NCBI GenBank assembly: GCA_963754135.1
Contig: CAVWEY010000002.1
Location: 558,001 to 622,000, forward strand
Direction: 5' to 3'
Source: JAJFUI01 sp963754135
GTDB lineage: Bacteria; Planctomycetota; Planctomycetia; Pirellulales; Thermoguttaceae
DNA length: 64,000 bases
The translations under genes were made by a program, and so were the position numbers. The notes beneath the pieces are model-generated. The model was not told the origin of the DNA, did no database searches, and was given only the letters and a program-made list of their open reading frames with translations. Shown in pieces: positions 8,408-18,274 of this stretch; positions within the stretch are counted from its first letter, which is position 1, and each line of letters opens with the position of its first letter.

Positions 8408-9432
8408 TCACTCCTTGCTGCGGGCCATGCGTCTGCTGCCCATTCCGCTGGTGCGCTCCGCCGCCAGCCTGCCCACCACCAACGGCCGCTCCGGCAGCGG
8501 CGTGATCAGCAGCTTCGACAGCAACGCCATTTCCAGCCAGAGCAACAGCAGACCGACGATCGGCATCAACAGCCCCGCCGTGTCGTGTACGAGCTTCTCG
8601 GGGTCTTCGGGCAGGTGCAAGAAGCCGCAGACGGAGGAAATGACGCCGAACACCGAGGGCCATTGCCGGGCGATCTCACAAAGCACCGCCGTCAATACGA
8701 TTCTGGTTACGTTGGAAGCAATGGCGATCGGCACGGCGCTGGCGATGATGACGAATTTCTCCCACAAGGGCTTCCGGATGATGAACGCGGCCCCCACGCA
8801 AGCCGCGAAGAACAACGACAACATCCGCAATCCGCTGCACGCCTCAGCCACCCGCAGAGGCTTGTCCGTCAAGTTGATTACAACGCCTTCCGGCACGGCG
8901 GGGATCCCCAGGGTCTGAATCACGAACACGCTTAGCTTCGTGGCGATCGGTCTGCATCTGCAATCGCGCCGTTCCCTGCACGGCCCCCGGCAGCGGAATC
9001 ATGAAAACCAGGAACAGGACGGCCGGCCATGCCCAACGGAACCCCTGCCAGCCGCCTACGAAAAGCGCGACGCCCGCAAAGAACGGAACCATCGACATCT
9101 CGGGGAGGCTTTCGAAGTTGAAGTAAACCGCCGTCCACCGCATGACCGCCCAAAGGGCCAGAAAGGCCAATCCCCACCAACTCCCGCCCCGCGAAGGGCA
9201 CGATCATCTCCCGCCTCAGCCACAACAGCACCACGGCGAAAATCGGCACCACGAACCCGTGCTGATAGTCCTCCTCCGACCACCACGCGTGTCCCAACCT
9301 GTGAATCGACGACCAATAGAACCACACGAACGCCGCCGTCAGCACCAACCACGCCAACAACTCCTTCGGCCCAGGGACCAGCCGTCGCAAGTCGTCGCGG
9401 AGGCGGTAGTCGGTGGTGGAGGCTGCTTGCAT
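8408..9432 (-). CDS. Exosortase (two frameshifts)
   Basis: Three consecutive frames form a multi-pass membrane protein of about 340 residues: 9432 to about 9165, about 9165 to 8945, and 8945 to 8408. The catalytic triad typical of exosortases is complete: Cys in EACSGLRML, Arg in ASNVTRIV and His in VHDTAGLLM. Exosortases cut PEP-CTERM sorting signals, probably joining export with surface polysaccharide attachment. Conserved text continues across both breaks (for example IATKLSVFVIQTLGIPA), so they look like one-base errors. Likely substrates in the window are the PEP-CTERM proteins at 37148-37959 and 56998-58045. The gene is first of a minus-strand trio with the Wzz/kinase and EpsI genes. 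Confidence 0.88.
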
Positions 9433-9448
9433 GGGTCAACGGCTCAAG

Positions 9449-9804
9449 CGATAATGCCCCGGGACGGACACCTTCGTCTGCAAAGCACGTGCCGAACCGC
9501 CAGTCTCCAAGTTCTGGCGCCGAACGTGCCGATCACAACGTTTGTCAGTAGCCCTGACGCCGACGACAAGAGCGGCCATCCGTCCATTCGGAAACACCCG
9601 TGTTGACGGGAAACATCATTATCCGCTCTTCCGGCGACACCCTACTCGAAACGGGCTCTCCGAAGGGGACAAACGTCCCCTGCCGCGTTGAAAACGCAGC
9701 GAACTCGCCGGAAGGCGCCGTCCCCTTAACCATTTCAGCTTGATCGAACTTCATCGAATTGTCAAGCACTTGCCGCCTTCCCCCAATCTGACGGGCGTGG
9801 TATG
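9449..9804 (+). repeat. Right copy of the duplicated intergenic segment, upstream of glmS
   Basis: Aligns with 810-1064 in the same orientation (CGGAAACACCCG near 9588, GTTGACGGG at 9602, TTCAGCTTGATCGAA near 9734, then TTCCCCCAATCTGACGGG). It contains about 100 additional bases at 9610-9712. It fills the space between the divergent exosortase and glmS starts and must hold their control signals, but I cannot pick a convincing -35/-10 pair. Confidence 0.75.
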
Positions 9805-9827
9805 CTTGGGGACAGGAGCCAAGAACC

Positions 9828-11697
9828 ATGTGCGGAATTGTCGGATACGTTGGACCACGGGACGCCACCGAATTCCTGCTGATGGGCCTCCACCGCTTGG
9901 AATACCGCGGCTATGACAGCGCCGGCGTGGCCACCATCACGCCCGAGGGCCAGTTTGCCGTAGTCAAGACGGCTGGCCGGATCGCGCGGCTCGAGACACT
10001 CTTGGCCGAGAACCACACCCCCGGAAAGATCGGCATAGGCCACACCCGCTGGGCCACACATGGCAACCCTAGCGATGTGAACGCACATCCCCACTTGGGT
10101 GGCAATGGCGAATTAGCCGTCGTCCATAACGGCGTCATCGAGAACTTTCAGGCCATCAAACATCGCCTCCTCAGCGAGGGCTACACCTTCCAATCGGCCA
10201 CCGACACCGAGGTCATCGCCCACCTGATCGACAGTTGCCTCAAACGTCAGCCGCCGGTGGCCGACATGACGGCCGTGGACCATCAACCCTTGGTCGCCGC
10301 GGTCCAGGCGGCCCTGGCACAACTCCAAGGCACCTATGGGCTGGCCATCCTCTTCCGCCGTTGGCCCGACGTGATGATCGCTGCCCGGCTGGGCAGCCCG
10401 CTGATCGTCGGCGTAGGCGCCGGCGAGCATTTCGTGGCCAGCGACGCCTCGCCCCTGGCCGGCTTCACCGACAAGATCGTGTACCTGGCCGACCACGAAC
10501 TGGCCGTGGTCACCGCCGACAGCCTGCGGGTCATCCACCGCGACCAGGGCCACGTCAACCACAGCGTCCACGTCCTCGACTTCCAGGCGGGCGATGTCGC
10601 CAAGGGTGGCTTCGACCACTTCATGCTCAAAGAAATCTTCGAGCAGCCGGAGGCCGTCGAGAACGTCATGCGCGGGCGGCTCGACCGCGACGCCGCCACT
10701 GCCAAGCTCGGCGGCTTCAACCTCACGCCCCAGCAACTCCGCACCGCGGGCCGCATCATCATGACCGCCTGCGGCACGAGTTGGCACGCCGGCCTGGTGG
10801 GCGAATACCAGATCGAGACGCTGGCCCGGCTGCCGGTCGAAGTGGAATACGCCAGCGAGCTTCGCTACCGTAACCCGCCCCTGGACAACGGCACCCTCGT
10901 CTTCGCCATCACCCAGAGCGGCGAGACGGCCGACACCCTGGCGGCCTTGCGGGAAATGAAACGCAAGGGCTGCCCCACCCTGGGCATCTGCAACGTCGTC
11001 GGCAGCTCCATCGCCCAGGAAACCGACGGCGGCTTCTATCTCCGCGCGGGCCCGGAAATCGGCGTCGCCTCGACCAAGGCCTTCACCTCGCAATGCACCC
11101 TGCTGGCGATGCTGGCCCTCTACTTCGGCCGGCTGCGGCACCTGAGCTTCTCCGCCGGCATGAAGATCATCGACCAACTCCAGGAGTTGCCCGAACAAGG
11201 TCCGCCAAGCGCTCCAGTGCAGCGAACACGTCCGTGAGATCGCGCAGAAGTACGCCGGCTGCGACAACTTCCTCTACCTCGGCCGGCAGTTCAACTTCCC
11301 CACGGCGCTGGAGGGCGCACTGAAGCTGAAGGAGATCAGTTACATCCACGCCGAGGGCTACCCGGCCGCCGAAATGAAACACGGCCCGATCGCCCTGGTC
11401 GACGAGCACACGCCCAGCGTGTTCCTCATTCCGCACGGTCCGGTGTACGACAAGGTGCTGTCGAATCTTCAGGAGATCAAGGCCCGCGGCGGACCAGTGA
11501 TCGCCGTGGTTTGCCAGGGCGACGTCGAGGCGGCCCGGCTGGCCGACGAGGTGATCGAGATTCCCGCCGTCGAGGAATACCTCCAGCCGATCGTGATGGT
11601 GATCCCGCTCCAGCTTCTGGCCTATCACATCGCGGTGGCCCGCGGCTGCGACGTCGACAAGCCGCGGAATCTGGCCAAGAGCGTCACGGTCGAGTAG
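9828..11697 (+). CDS. glmS: Glutamine-fructose-6-phosphate aminotransferase, isomerizing (one frameshift)
   Basis: The product, about 620 residues once corrected, begins MCGIVGYVG with Cys2 as the glutaminase nucleophile, followed by HTRWATHG of the class II amidotransferase domain. Two SIS domains follow (TACGTSWHAGL, AITQSGETADT), ending in NLAKSVTVE. It makes glucosamine-6-phosphate for peptidoglycan, lipid A and polysaccharide synthesis. A single extra G near 11199 breaks the frame between the SIS domains (ELPEQ, then VRQALQCSEHV in the next frame); an essential gene with all motifs present suggests sequence error. A reduced relic of another copy lies at 1056-1137. The cassette directly downstream converges on it with only 54 bp between stops. 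Confidence 0.95.
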
Positions 11698-11751
11698 CGG
11701 GACTGACCGAGGCTGCAGTTGAGATTGCTCGGAATCCTTCAGCGAAGACCA

Positions 11752-12867
11752 TTACCAACGATACTGGAGATCCCCGCGGCTCGCAAGAGCATCGCGAAGC
11801 GATTTGATGGCGCCAAAGTCGATCCACCACTTTGGTCCGACGCCTTTCGTGTATCGGGCTGCGATGAACTCCTCTGGTTCACACAGCACCAGGCCGCATT
11901 CGCGGTGCATCATAAGGAACAGGAAGGTTCCGAGGTGCTGCATCTTGCTTCCCAGACTGGCGATTACAATATGCCTTTCCGCGAGAAGTTCTTCCCACAA
12001 CGCGTCAAGTCTCTGAAACACCTCCCTGTAATCTCTAGTCGATACAGCCTCGCCGCTGTTGCGGACGTTGTAAAGCACCGCAAGGGCGTCATAGCGCCAG
12101 CCATTCTTAACGCGGTCGGGTGGCTGCGCCAAGAACCACCGCACTTTGTCTTTTGGCACGCTGTATTGTGACTCCGTATGCGCGAGCATCGCCTTCATTC
12201 TAAGGAGGCTGAAGTTTGGGACGGCAACGAGTTCGGTTGCGAGCGGGCCAACGTTTTCGCCTGGAAACACATCGCTATCATAGGGTACGTCGATCCCTTT
12301 CGACTGAAAACACGTGTGTTCGTAGTGCTCCGCCATCAACAGGTTGTCGGTCGTGTCGGTAACGCCCACAATGAACGCGTTCCATTCCGACTCGGTCGGA
12401 GAATACTCGGAGGCTTCCGCGTAATACACGGCCAACCGAGCGTTCGGCAGTCTGTCACAAACCGCGCTCAAAACGCGATACACAACATACGACGCCATAC
12501 CGGACATATCGACGACAACCCGGATGTCCTTGGCCCCCCCGTAAGGCTTCAGCGATTCCTGCAGCCGGTGTAGAAACTCAGCCCGGTTGTACTGGATCAC
12601 CGTACGCGTTCCCGCCACCCGCATTTGTGCCAGTTTCGCCGCTGCCGGCAGGTTCTCCGACAGGTTGGTCGGGTATTCCACTATCAAGGAATTCTGCACG
12701 CAAACGCTTGCAAGATCATCCACGACGGCGGTCGCTCTCTGTTCAAATCCTGCGCAAGCGATTAGCAGGTCCACGCTGCTCTCCCCGGCGAGCCCTTGTT
12801 CCAATGGGACAAGCTCGGGCAAGACCCGCATTACGTCCGCGACGCCGACCTGCGTGATCTCAGGCAT
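11752..12867 (-). CDS. Unrecognised protein, third gene of the DruA-like/kinase-ATPase cassette
   Basis: I do not recognise this 371-residue protein. It has no signal peptide or membrane helix. A hydrophobic strand leading to CAGFEQR (residues 38-44) and another ending in VDMSGM (119-124) suggest a Rossmann-like alpha/beta fold in the first half; the C-terminal half (about 250-371) looks helical with a charged middle. The start was set at the ATG at 12867, 7 nt after AGAGG; it overlaps the end of the kinase-ATPase gene by 8 bp, so the two are probably translationally coupled. Base composition is lower in G and C than in glmS and bioB. By position it could be the effector or a partner of the ATPase; that is inference only. 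Confidence 0.75.
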   Translation of the reverse strand: MPEITQVGVADVMRVLPELVPLEQGLAGESSVDLLIACAGFEQRATAVVDDLASVCVQNSLIVEYPTNLSENLPAAAKLAQMRVAGTRTVIQYNRAEFLHRLQESLKPYGGAKDIRVVVDMSGMASYVVYRVLSAVCDRLPNARLAVYYAEASEYSPTESEWNAFIVGVTDTTDNLLMAEHYEHTCFQSKGIDVPYDSDVFPGENVGPLATELVAVPNFSLLRMKAMLAHTESQYSVPKDKVRWFLAQPPDRVKNGWRYDALAVLYNVRNSGEAVSTRDYREVFQRLDALWEELLAERHIVIASLGSKMQHLGTFLFLMMHRECGLVLCEPEEFIAARYTKGVGPKWWIDFGAIKSLRDALASRGDLQYRW

Positions 12868-15425
12868 TTGTTGACCTCTTTCCGTCGTCGAATCCCGGCA
12901 ATTGTCGTTGCCCCGTCCCGGCATCACGGCTCGACGTGCGCTCCAACTCATCCTTAACGAACCCGTGCGGGTCGGTGAGGAAGAAAACCAAGCGTTGCAC
13001 GTCGTCGATCCGGATTGCCATATCCCTCCCTAATGCGGTTGTATATTTTGCCAGAAGGATACGTCGAATCATGAACCGCCGCGTTGCGTCGCGCCCTCGC
13101 CTCGATCTGCTCGCCTGTAACGGAAATAGGACACCCCGTCGGACGAGATCGTGCAGCAATTCGGCGTTTTCGCCATACAACTCTTCGAGCCTCCGTACGG
13201 CCGCCTCGGCAATATCGAGATGGTTCTTAACGACCGGCACCTGCTGCCCCTCCTTCTCGCGTTCCTTGGTCAGTATACACTCTTTCGATAGCCAACAAAG
13301 GCGGTCTGCGATTTCAACCTTCTTGCGCCCATCGCGGCAATGGAATCGGATGTGCTCAAACTCATGTTCTGTGTATTCGCGGATGGCGGTGTCTTGAATC
13401 CGTGGCGGAATGGTCTTTGGCTTGCGCCAGTCCACACGACCCTGCTCGAAAATGCGCCGCACCAAATCAATGCCCATAGCAAAGTCACCAGAACACAGAG
13501 CGCGTAATGGTATTGATCCCGTGATAATGGTACCGCTTGTTGTTCCGTACTGCCTCCCGAATCTCCTTTGCCATCGGCAGCGCAGGCTCAAGGCCACGCG
13601 GTGGCAGTACGTCGGCAAGGTTGACCGGGAAATCAACGTACTTGAACCGGAGCTCAATCACGTTTTGGAGGAAGCGATTGCAGTGCTGGTCCTGGAGTGT
13701 GACATACTCGAAGCCAACATTCACTTCATTGACCTCACGGCCTTCCTGAACACCCTCGAGGTCGACTCCGTCATATTCGGAACTGACCTTGAAAATGGGC
13801 GTTCCCTGCTTCGAGAACGTGATCGCCTGATTCAACTTCTTCTGGAGTGCGACTGGTATCCGCTGATTACTGTAGTCGTCGATCAAGAATACGAGACGGC
13901 GCGTCTTTAGAAGCGGCCAGACCATTTCAAGTTCTTCGCATATATCGAAAACCATTTGCGCATCAGGCCGAACTTGGCTCACGCGCCGGTCGAGGATTTG
14001 AATCCATAGTGCGTCGCGAGCCCGGCGCAATTGCTTCTTGAGGACACTGAAATGCGACAGCCCCGCGTACCGCGCCTCTGCTGCATCGAGGCCGACGCGG
14101 GTACGAATAACTTTGGCGCAAATCGCCGAGGTGCTTTCGCTAAGTCCGAAATGAGGCACGTGTGCGCCCTGCGCGTCCCACTGGAGGATCCGATCCAACG
14201 TCTCAACCAAGCCCTCGATCAATAGCAAGTTGAAGTATCGGACGACGTGCCCCTCGAGAGCGTCAAACTCCTCCTCTCGCATGAGCCAAAAGCGCGAACG
14301 CAATTCTTGGCTGCTAGAAATGTACACGCCAAGGAACGGTATCTTCGACAACTCCCGACTCGGGTTCTCGCTTTCGAGTATTGCCTTCAAGGAAAGCGAT
14401 CGGAGGATCGTCGATTTCCCGCAACCTCGCGGTCCATACAGATAGACTGGAGCGTTGCTGCGGCACGCGTCGAGTCGAGGGTACATGTCCGAGAAAAGGT
14501 CCATCAACTCCCGGTCGCTCCGGATCAACTCCGCGGAAGGCAGGTCGAACGGGGACACCATCGACGATTTCGGTTGCGGCGTTGAGGCCGCCCAAACCCT
14601 CTCCACTTCATTGTAAATTTGGGTTGGGTCATCGAGCCTTCGCGATGGGTCAGGGTCCACCATTTTACGCAGGAGTTCCGGTAGGTTGCGGATAAATCGT
14701 CTTGTCACCGCGTCCGTTGCCGGCGAATTCCGTCGCATGCGATTGAATAACGTACAGAAGTGATACACGACCCATTCTTGGTCAGTCCTCCCAAAGTATT
14801 CGACCCGTTTCCGACATGCGTCGATGGCCTCCGCAACGGAAACGGTCTTGCCATCGAAGACAGGTTCCAATGTTGCCAACTGCTCTCGCCAGCGATCAAG
14901 GAGTTCGAGGCGTCTTTCTTCTGTCTTCAGTTGGCCTGAGTCGATCACGACCAGCCGGACCGTCTCTTCACCACCAAGGGCATCACTCTCTTGATGAACA
15001 AGGATGTTCTTTTCGTGCAGGTCGTTGTGTGACAGTCCTTTTGCCTTGAGCGCTTGTAGCACCTCACAAAGGTCTCTCACGAGCCGGCGAAACAGCGTCG
15101 GGCTCACCTCGGCACAGTCATCTTCGACGTGCTCCTGAAGCGTGATTCCGCGCACCCATTCAACGACGATCCCGTAAAAGTTGTTGCCGAGTCCCTCCGC
15201 CCCAGCATCCAGACTATGATCTTGATATTCCGCTCGCAGGACGAATTTGATAGCGAAGTTCCGCCCCATTGCGTCCGTTGCCCTCCAGGCAACCGCCGTG
15301 GCCCCGGGACCAAGGCGCTCCTTCAGCACGTACGCCCGTCGGTCCCGGTTCCACGTAATGTCAACACTCGTCTCCTTGAGTGCGTCATTTCGCAACGAGT
15401 CAAGTTGTGATCGATTAGGCAGCAC
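12860..15425 (-). CDS. Protein kinase-ORC/CDC6-like AAA ATPase fusion (one frameshift)
   Basis: Residues 1-280 form a Ser/Thr-kinase-like domain with glycine loop RLGPGATAVAWRA, lysine in FAIKF (Lys60), HND in place of HRD (133-135) with Asn140, and DSG in place of DFG (162-164). Residues from about 290 form a P-loop ATPase with Walker A GPRGCGKST (331-339) and Walker B LVFLIDDYS, in the style of ORC/CDC6-like NTPases. The first frame stops at 13485, but the next frame continues with SGDFAMGIDLVRRIFEQG and runs to 12860 as a helical C-terminal part, so I read one protein of about 850 residues with an error near 13495. GTG start at 15425 overlaps the DruA-like stop by 11 bp. Kinase plus NTPase suggests a sensor/switch protein. 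Confidence 0.78.
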
Positions 15426-16296
15426 GGCGCCGTTGCTCCCCCAATTCGGCCAAGAGTCTCCGATGGATCGACGGCGTTAATCCTCGAACCATCAGGAGTT
15501 TTGGCGCATTGCGATTCACGTGTTTCGAACCGCATTTTGAGAAACCGCGGGAATGTCCGATACAAACCCAGTTGGCGGCAAGGTAGCATGTACCGGCATA
15601 CCGTGTCGGATCGACGAACGTCTCGGCGATCAATGGTACACAATGGAACTTGTCCCGCCAGTCGTGCGGCACCCGATGCAGACTCAGCGACAACACCCGC
15701 GACGCCAAGTTATGCACATTTACCGACGGAAGAATGAGAAAACGATTATTGCAGATCACCGAATCACGAATCCCATTTTGGTCGAAGCCCAGCCCAGCCA
15801 AGAGATCATCCCGCGCTCGCAAATTCCAGGCGCACTCCGAGAATGATATTGCACCTAGCAGTCTTGAAGCCCCGTAGATCAAGTACCGGACAAACCTACC
15901 GACCGGCGTTGCCAAGCCGAGGTAATGGTATTTGCCAACCAATCCGTTCCACGTTTGAGATTCTACCCGCGTTCCGACCAGCCTCACCTCGACAGTGTCC
16001 GGCATGGTGGTCATGCTTTCCGGAACAACGGCCTCTGCCAACTCTGGCCGCACGAGGGGTGGCCGCCCACCCCGCTCGATGATCCGCGGTGGCAACGCCA
16101 AATATCCGAGCGCCTCCAGTTTCAGGAGCGCTACCCGGCAAGCTCTCTCCTTTGCCCTACCATTCGGCTGAAACCAATCGAGCAAGGTACACGCCTCCTG
16201 AGATAGCCGCGTTCTCCCCCAACTCGGGTGGCATCGTATAAGGCGGCGCAATGCCGCCACGTCGGATTGCGTAAACAACCGATTACGAACCACCAC
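15415..16296 (-). CDS. DruA-like DUF4338 protein
   Basis: The conserved part of this about 293-residue protein has the DUF4338 pattern: a helical N-terminus with LLDWFQPNGRAKERACRVAL, then KYHYLGLATPVGRFVRYLIY, NNRFLILPSVNVHNLASRVL, ETFVDPTRYAGTCYLAANW and a basic tail. DUF4338 is the DruA component of Druantia anti-phage systems and also occurs alone or near mobile elements; its biochemistry is unknown. The frame stays open upstream to 16842, but that part lacks conserved sequence, so I prefer GTG at 16296 (or 16293). It is first in a minus-strand operon with the kinase-ATPase and an unknown protein; no druE-type helicase is present. Confidence 0.8.
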   Translation of the reverse strand: MVVRNRLFTQSDVAALRRLIRCHPSWGRTRLSQEACTLLDWFQPNGRAKERACRVALLKLEALGYLALPPRIIERGGRPPLVRPELAEAVVPESMTTMPDTVEVRLVGTRVESQTWNGLVGKYHYLGLATPVGRFVRYLIYGASRLLGAISFSECAWNLRARDDLLAGLGFDQNGIRDSVICNNRFLILPSVNVHNLASRVLSLSLHRVPHDWRDKFHCVPLIAETFVDPTRYAGTCYLAANWVCIGHSRGFSKCGSKHVNRNAPKLLMVRGLTPSIHRRLLAELGEQRRRAA

Positions 16297-16675
16297 CCCG
16301 CGGCAGACAGGCCACGAGACGCGTCTTCCCTTCCGCCCTAGTTTACCAAGTTCTCTTCGCGTAGCCAGTCCTCCATGACCTGCTGCCCGATGACGTCCTA
16401 TTCGAACCGCCGGTATCGTATCGGCAAACCATTCAGGCCAGCGGCAGCCTGATGCTAACCCTGGCATCGGGCCCGCTTTGATTCGAAAGACTAGCAAAGA
16501 AAGGGGGCTTTGATTTGCCGGAAGCGTCCATCCGTCCCCCCTTACTCTTTCCACCGCCGTTTTGGCCCATTTCTTGACCTCGACAACGCCGGCCGCGAAG
16601 CGCATGATGGTAGGTGTGAGATGCCCTCCCCGCCTTTGCCGGTCTCCGACGCGAGGGGGGAGGGGAGAAGGCGTA

Positions 16676-16707
16676 AAACTGGAAATTCGAAGAGTTGCTG
16701 ACCAACT
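16676..16707 (-). repeat. Short dispersed motif, copy on minus strand
   Basis: Read on the minus strand this is AGTTGGTCAGCA, about 10 variable bases, then ATTTCCAG. The same arrangement occurs at 45587-45622 and 51909-51944. Confidence 0.5.
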
Positions 16708-16738
16708 CGCGGGAAGCGCCGCGATGAACGAGAAAGAC

Positions 16739-16766
16739 CGCCCTGGCGGCGGAGGCCGCCAGGGCG
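16739..16766. repeat. Perfect 12-bp-stem hairpin
   Basis: CGCCCTGGCGGC and its exact complement are separated by four bases. Neither side has a T run, so it is not a classical terminator. It lies between the divergently placed DruA-like gene and bioB. Confidence 0.6.
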
Positions 16767-17042
16767 TTACGGGCCATTCACCCGCCCTAACCTGGTTATT
16801 CCTTGTCGGGTTGCGTCCCCAGAGAGCCCGACGCTGCTTCACCAGGCAGAACGATTATAGAACAGACGGGGATTGCGGAAACCCGTTGACAGAAGAAAAT
16901 GAGGAACCAGCAGAGCGGAAATGACGGTTGCATCGGCCCTTCCTTCGGGAAGAGGCCCCCGTGGATGCAAGGCCAGTCTGAAATTTCCAATGGACTCGGC
17001 GTGGGTTGCCGAGCGTGAAATGGATGGAAAATCGCAAACTTG

Positions 17043-18026
17043 ATGACCAACAACTCCTGCCGTTGGCGCGAACTTGCCGAGCGGGTCATTGACGGCGGCC
17101 GGCTCACGCCCGACGAGGGGCTGGCCGTTCTTCGCAGCGGCGACGAAGAGCTGCTGGATCTGTTGGCCGCCGCGTACCGGGTGCGGCATCGCTGGTTCGG
17201 CAACCGCGTCGAGTTGAACTTCCTGGTGAACGCCAAGAGCGGGCTGTGCAGCGAGGATTGCGGCTACTGCTCGCAATCGCGGGTCTCGAAGGCCGAAATC
17301 CCCCGCTACCCGCTGCTCGGGGCCGATGAGGTCCTCGACGGCGCCCGAGCGGCGGCCCAACGGCACGCCAAGACCTACTGTGCCGTCATCTCCGGCCGGG
17401 CACCCAGCGACCGGGAACTCGACACGCTTGCCGAGGTGGTTCCGCGGGTGAAGGCGGCCTACGGGCTGAAGGTCTGCTTCTCGGTCGGGCTCTTGACGCT
17501 CGATCAGGCCCGGCGGCTGAAGAACTGCGGGGTGGATCGCGTCAACCACAACCTCAACACGAGCGAGCGGTTCTATCCGCAGATTTGCACCACGCACTCG
17601 TACCAAGACCGGCTAGAGACGCTGCGGAACGTGCGGCAGGCGGGCCTGGAAATCTGCTCCGGCGGGATCGTGGGCATGGGCGAGGAGGATGCCGACGTGG
17701 TGGAACTCGCCCTGCGGTTGGGCGAACTGGGGGCGGAGGCCGTGCCGGTCAACTTCCTGCTGCCCATTGCCGGCATAGCGCTGGAAGCCCCCAGCCGGCT
17801 CAACCCCCGCCATTGCCTGAAGGTCCTGGCCCTGTTCCGGTTTGCCAATCCGCGGGCCGAGTTGCGGGTGGCCGCGGGCCGGGAACTCCATCTCGGGCCG
17901 TTGCAGCCCTTGTGCCTCTATCCGGCCAATTCGATCTTCGTCGGCGATTACCTCACCACCCGCGGCCAGCCGCCCGAAGAGGACTACCGGATGATCGAGG
18001 CCCTGGGCTTCAGCATCGGCCGTTGA
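17043..18026 (+). CDS. bioB: Biotin synthase (radical SAM)
   Basis: The 327-residue protein carries the radical SAM cluster motif CSEDCGYC (three Cys binding the 4Fe-4S centre) followed by QSRVSKAEIPRYPLL, and later NHNLNTSERFYPQICTTHSY and the C-terminal RVAAGRELHLGPLQP region that binds the second cluster. It inserts sulfur into dethiobiotin, the last step of biotin synthesis. ATG at 17043 is taken as the start; a TTG precedes it directly. No Shine-Dalgarno stands out. No other bio genes are nearby. It was probably the original right-hand neighbour of glmS before the 11.7-16.3 kb cassette arrived. Confidence 0.95.
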   Translation: MTNNSCRWRELAERVIDGGRLTPDEGLAVLRSGDEELLDLLAAAYRVRHRWFGNRVELNFLVNAKSGLCSEDCGYCSQSRVSKAEIPRYPLLGADEVLDGARAAAQRHAKTYCAVISGRAPSDRELDTLAEVVPRVKAAYGLKVCFSVGLLTLDQARRLKNCGVDRVNHNLNTSERFYPQICTTHSYQDRLETLRNVRQAGLEICSGGIVGMGEEDADVVELALRLGELGAEAVPVNFLLPIAGIALEAPSRLNPRHCLKVLALFRFANPRAELRVAAGRELHLGPLQPLCLYPANSIFVGDYLTTRGQPPEEDYRMIEALGFSIGR

Positions 18027-18085
18027 CCCGCGGCGGCCGTTCTGGCATAATGACGGGTCTTGACCGCAGAAACAAGGAGCCACGT

Positions 18086-18271
18086 GTGAGTTGTAGCGAA
18101 CGCAAGCGGGAGCTTCGGCGCCGGCGGCATCGCCGGAAAAAAGTCAACCTGCTGGCCCGAAAACTGAAAAAAGCCACCGTTTCGGAGCGCGGCGTGATCG
18201 CCGAGAAGCTCCGCGCCTTGACCCCGGGCGGAGAGACAATCGTCAGCCGCTGGGAACTGGAAAAACGGTAA
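18086..18271 (+). CDS. Small highly basic protein, DUF6800-like
   Basis: A 61-residue frame starts at GTG 18086, 8 to 10 nt after AAGGAG. The N-terminal half is a dense Arg/Lys stretch (ERKRELRRRRHRRKKV) and the second half reads AEKLRALTPGGETIV. I recall small planctomycete proteins of this layout under DUF6800; function unknown. It follows bioB by 60 bp on the same strand. Confidence 0.65.
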   Translation: MSCSERKRELRRRRHRRKKVNLLARKLKKATVSERGVIAEKLRALTPGGETIVSRWELEKR

Positions 18272-18274
18272 CGG

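Larger units (their letters stand above)
16297..17042. other. Gap between DruA-like gene and bioB
   Basis: No gene is supported. The minus strand stays open for much of the gap, but the translation is Arg/Pro-rich and unlike DruA proteins. The gap holds a strong hairpin (16739-16766) and one copy of a short repeat (16676-16707). It should contain the promoter of the DruA-like operon, but I see no convincing pair. Confidence 0.5.

Noticed and set aside
6085..9432. Programmed frameshifting or phase variation in the exosortase and Wzz/kinase genes
   Set aside because: No slippery heptamers with following structures and no long repeat tracts at the breaks; the same kind of break occurs in many unrelated genes across the window.
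16297..16842. N-terminal extension of the DruA-like gene to an ATG at 16842
   Set aside because: The extra 180 residues do not resemble DruA proteins and contain the hairpin and a dispersed motif, so the start was put at GTG 16296.
11698..17042. A Tn7 element downstream of glmS
   Set aside because: No tnsABCD-like genes, no Tn7-type ends and no 5-bp duplication were seen; only the position agrees.
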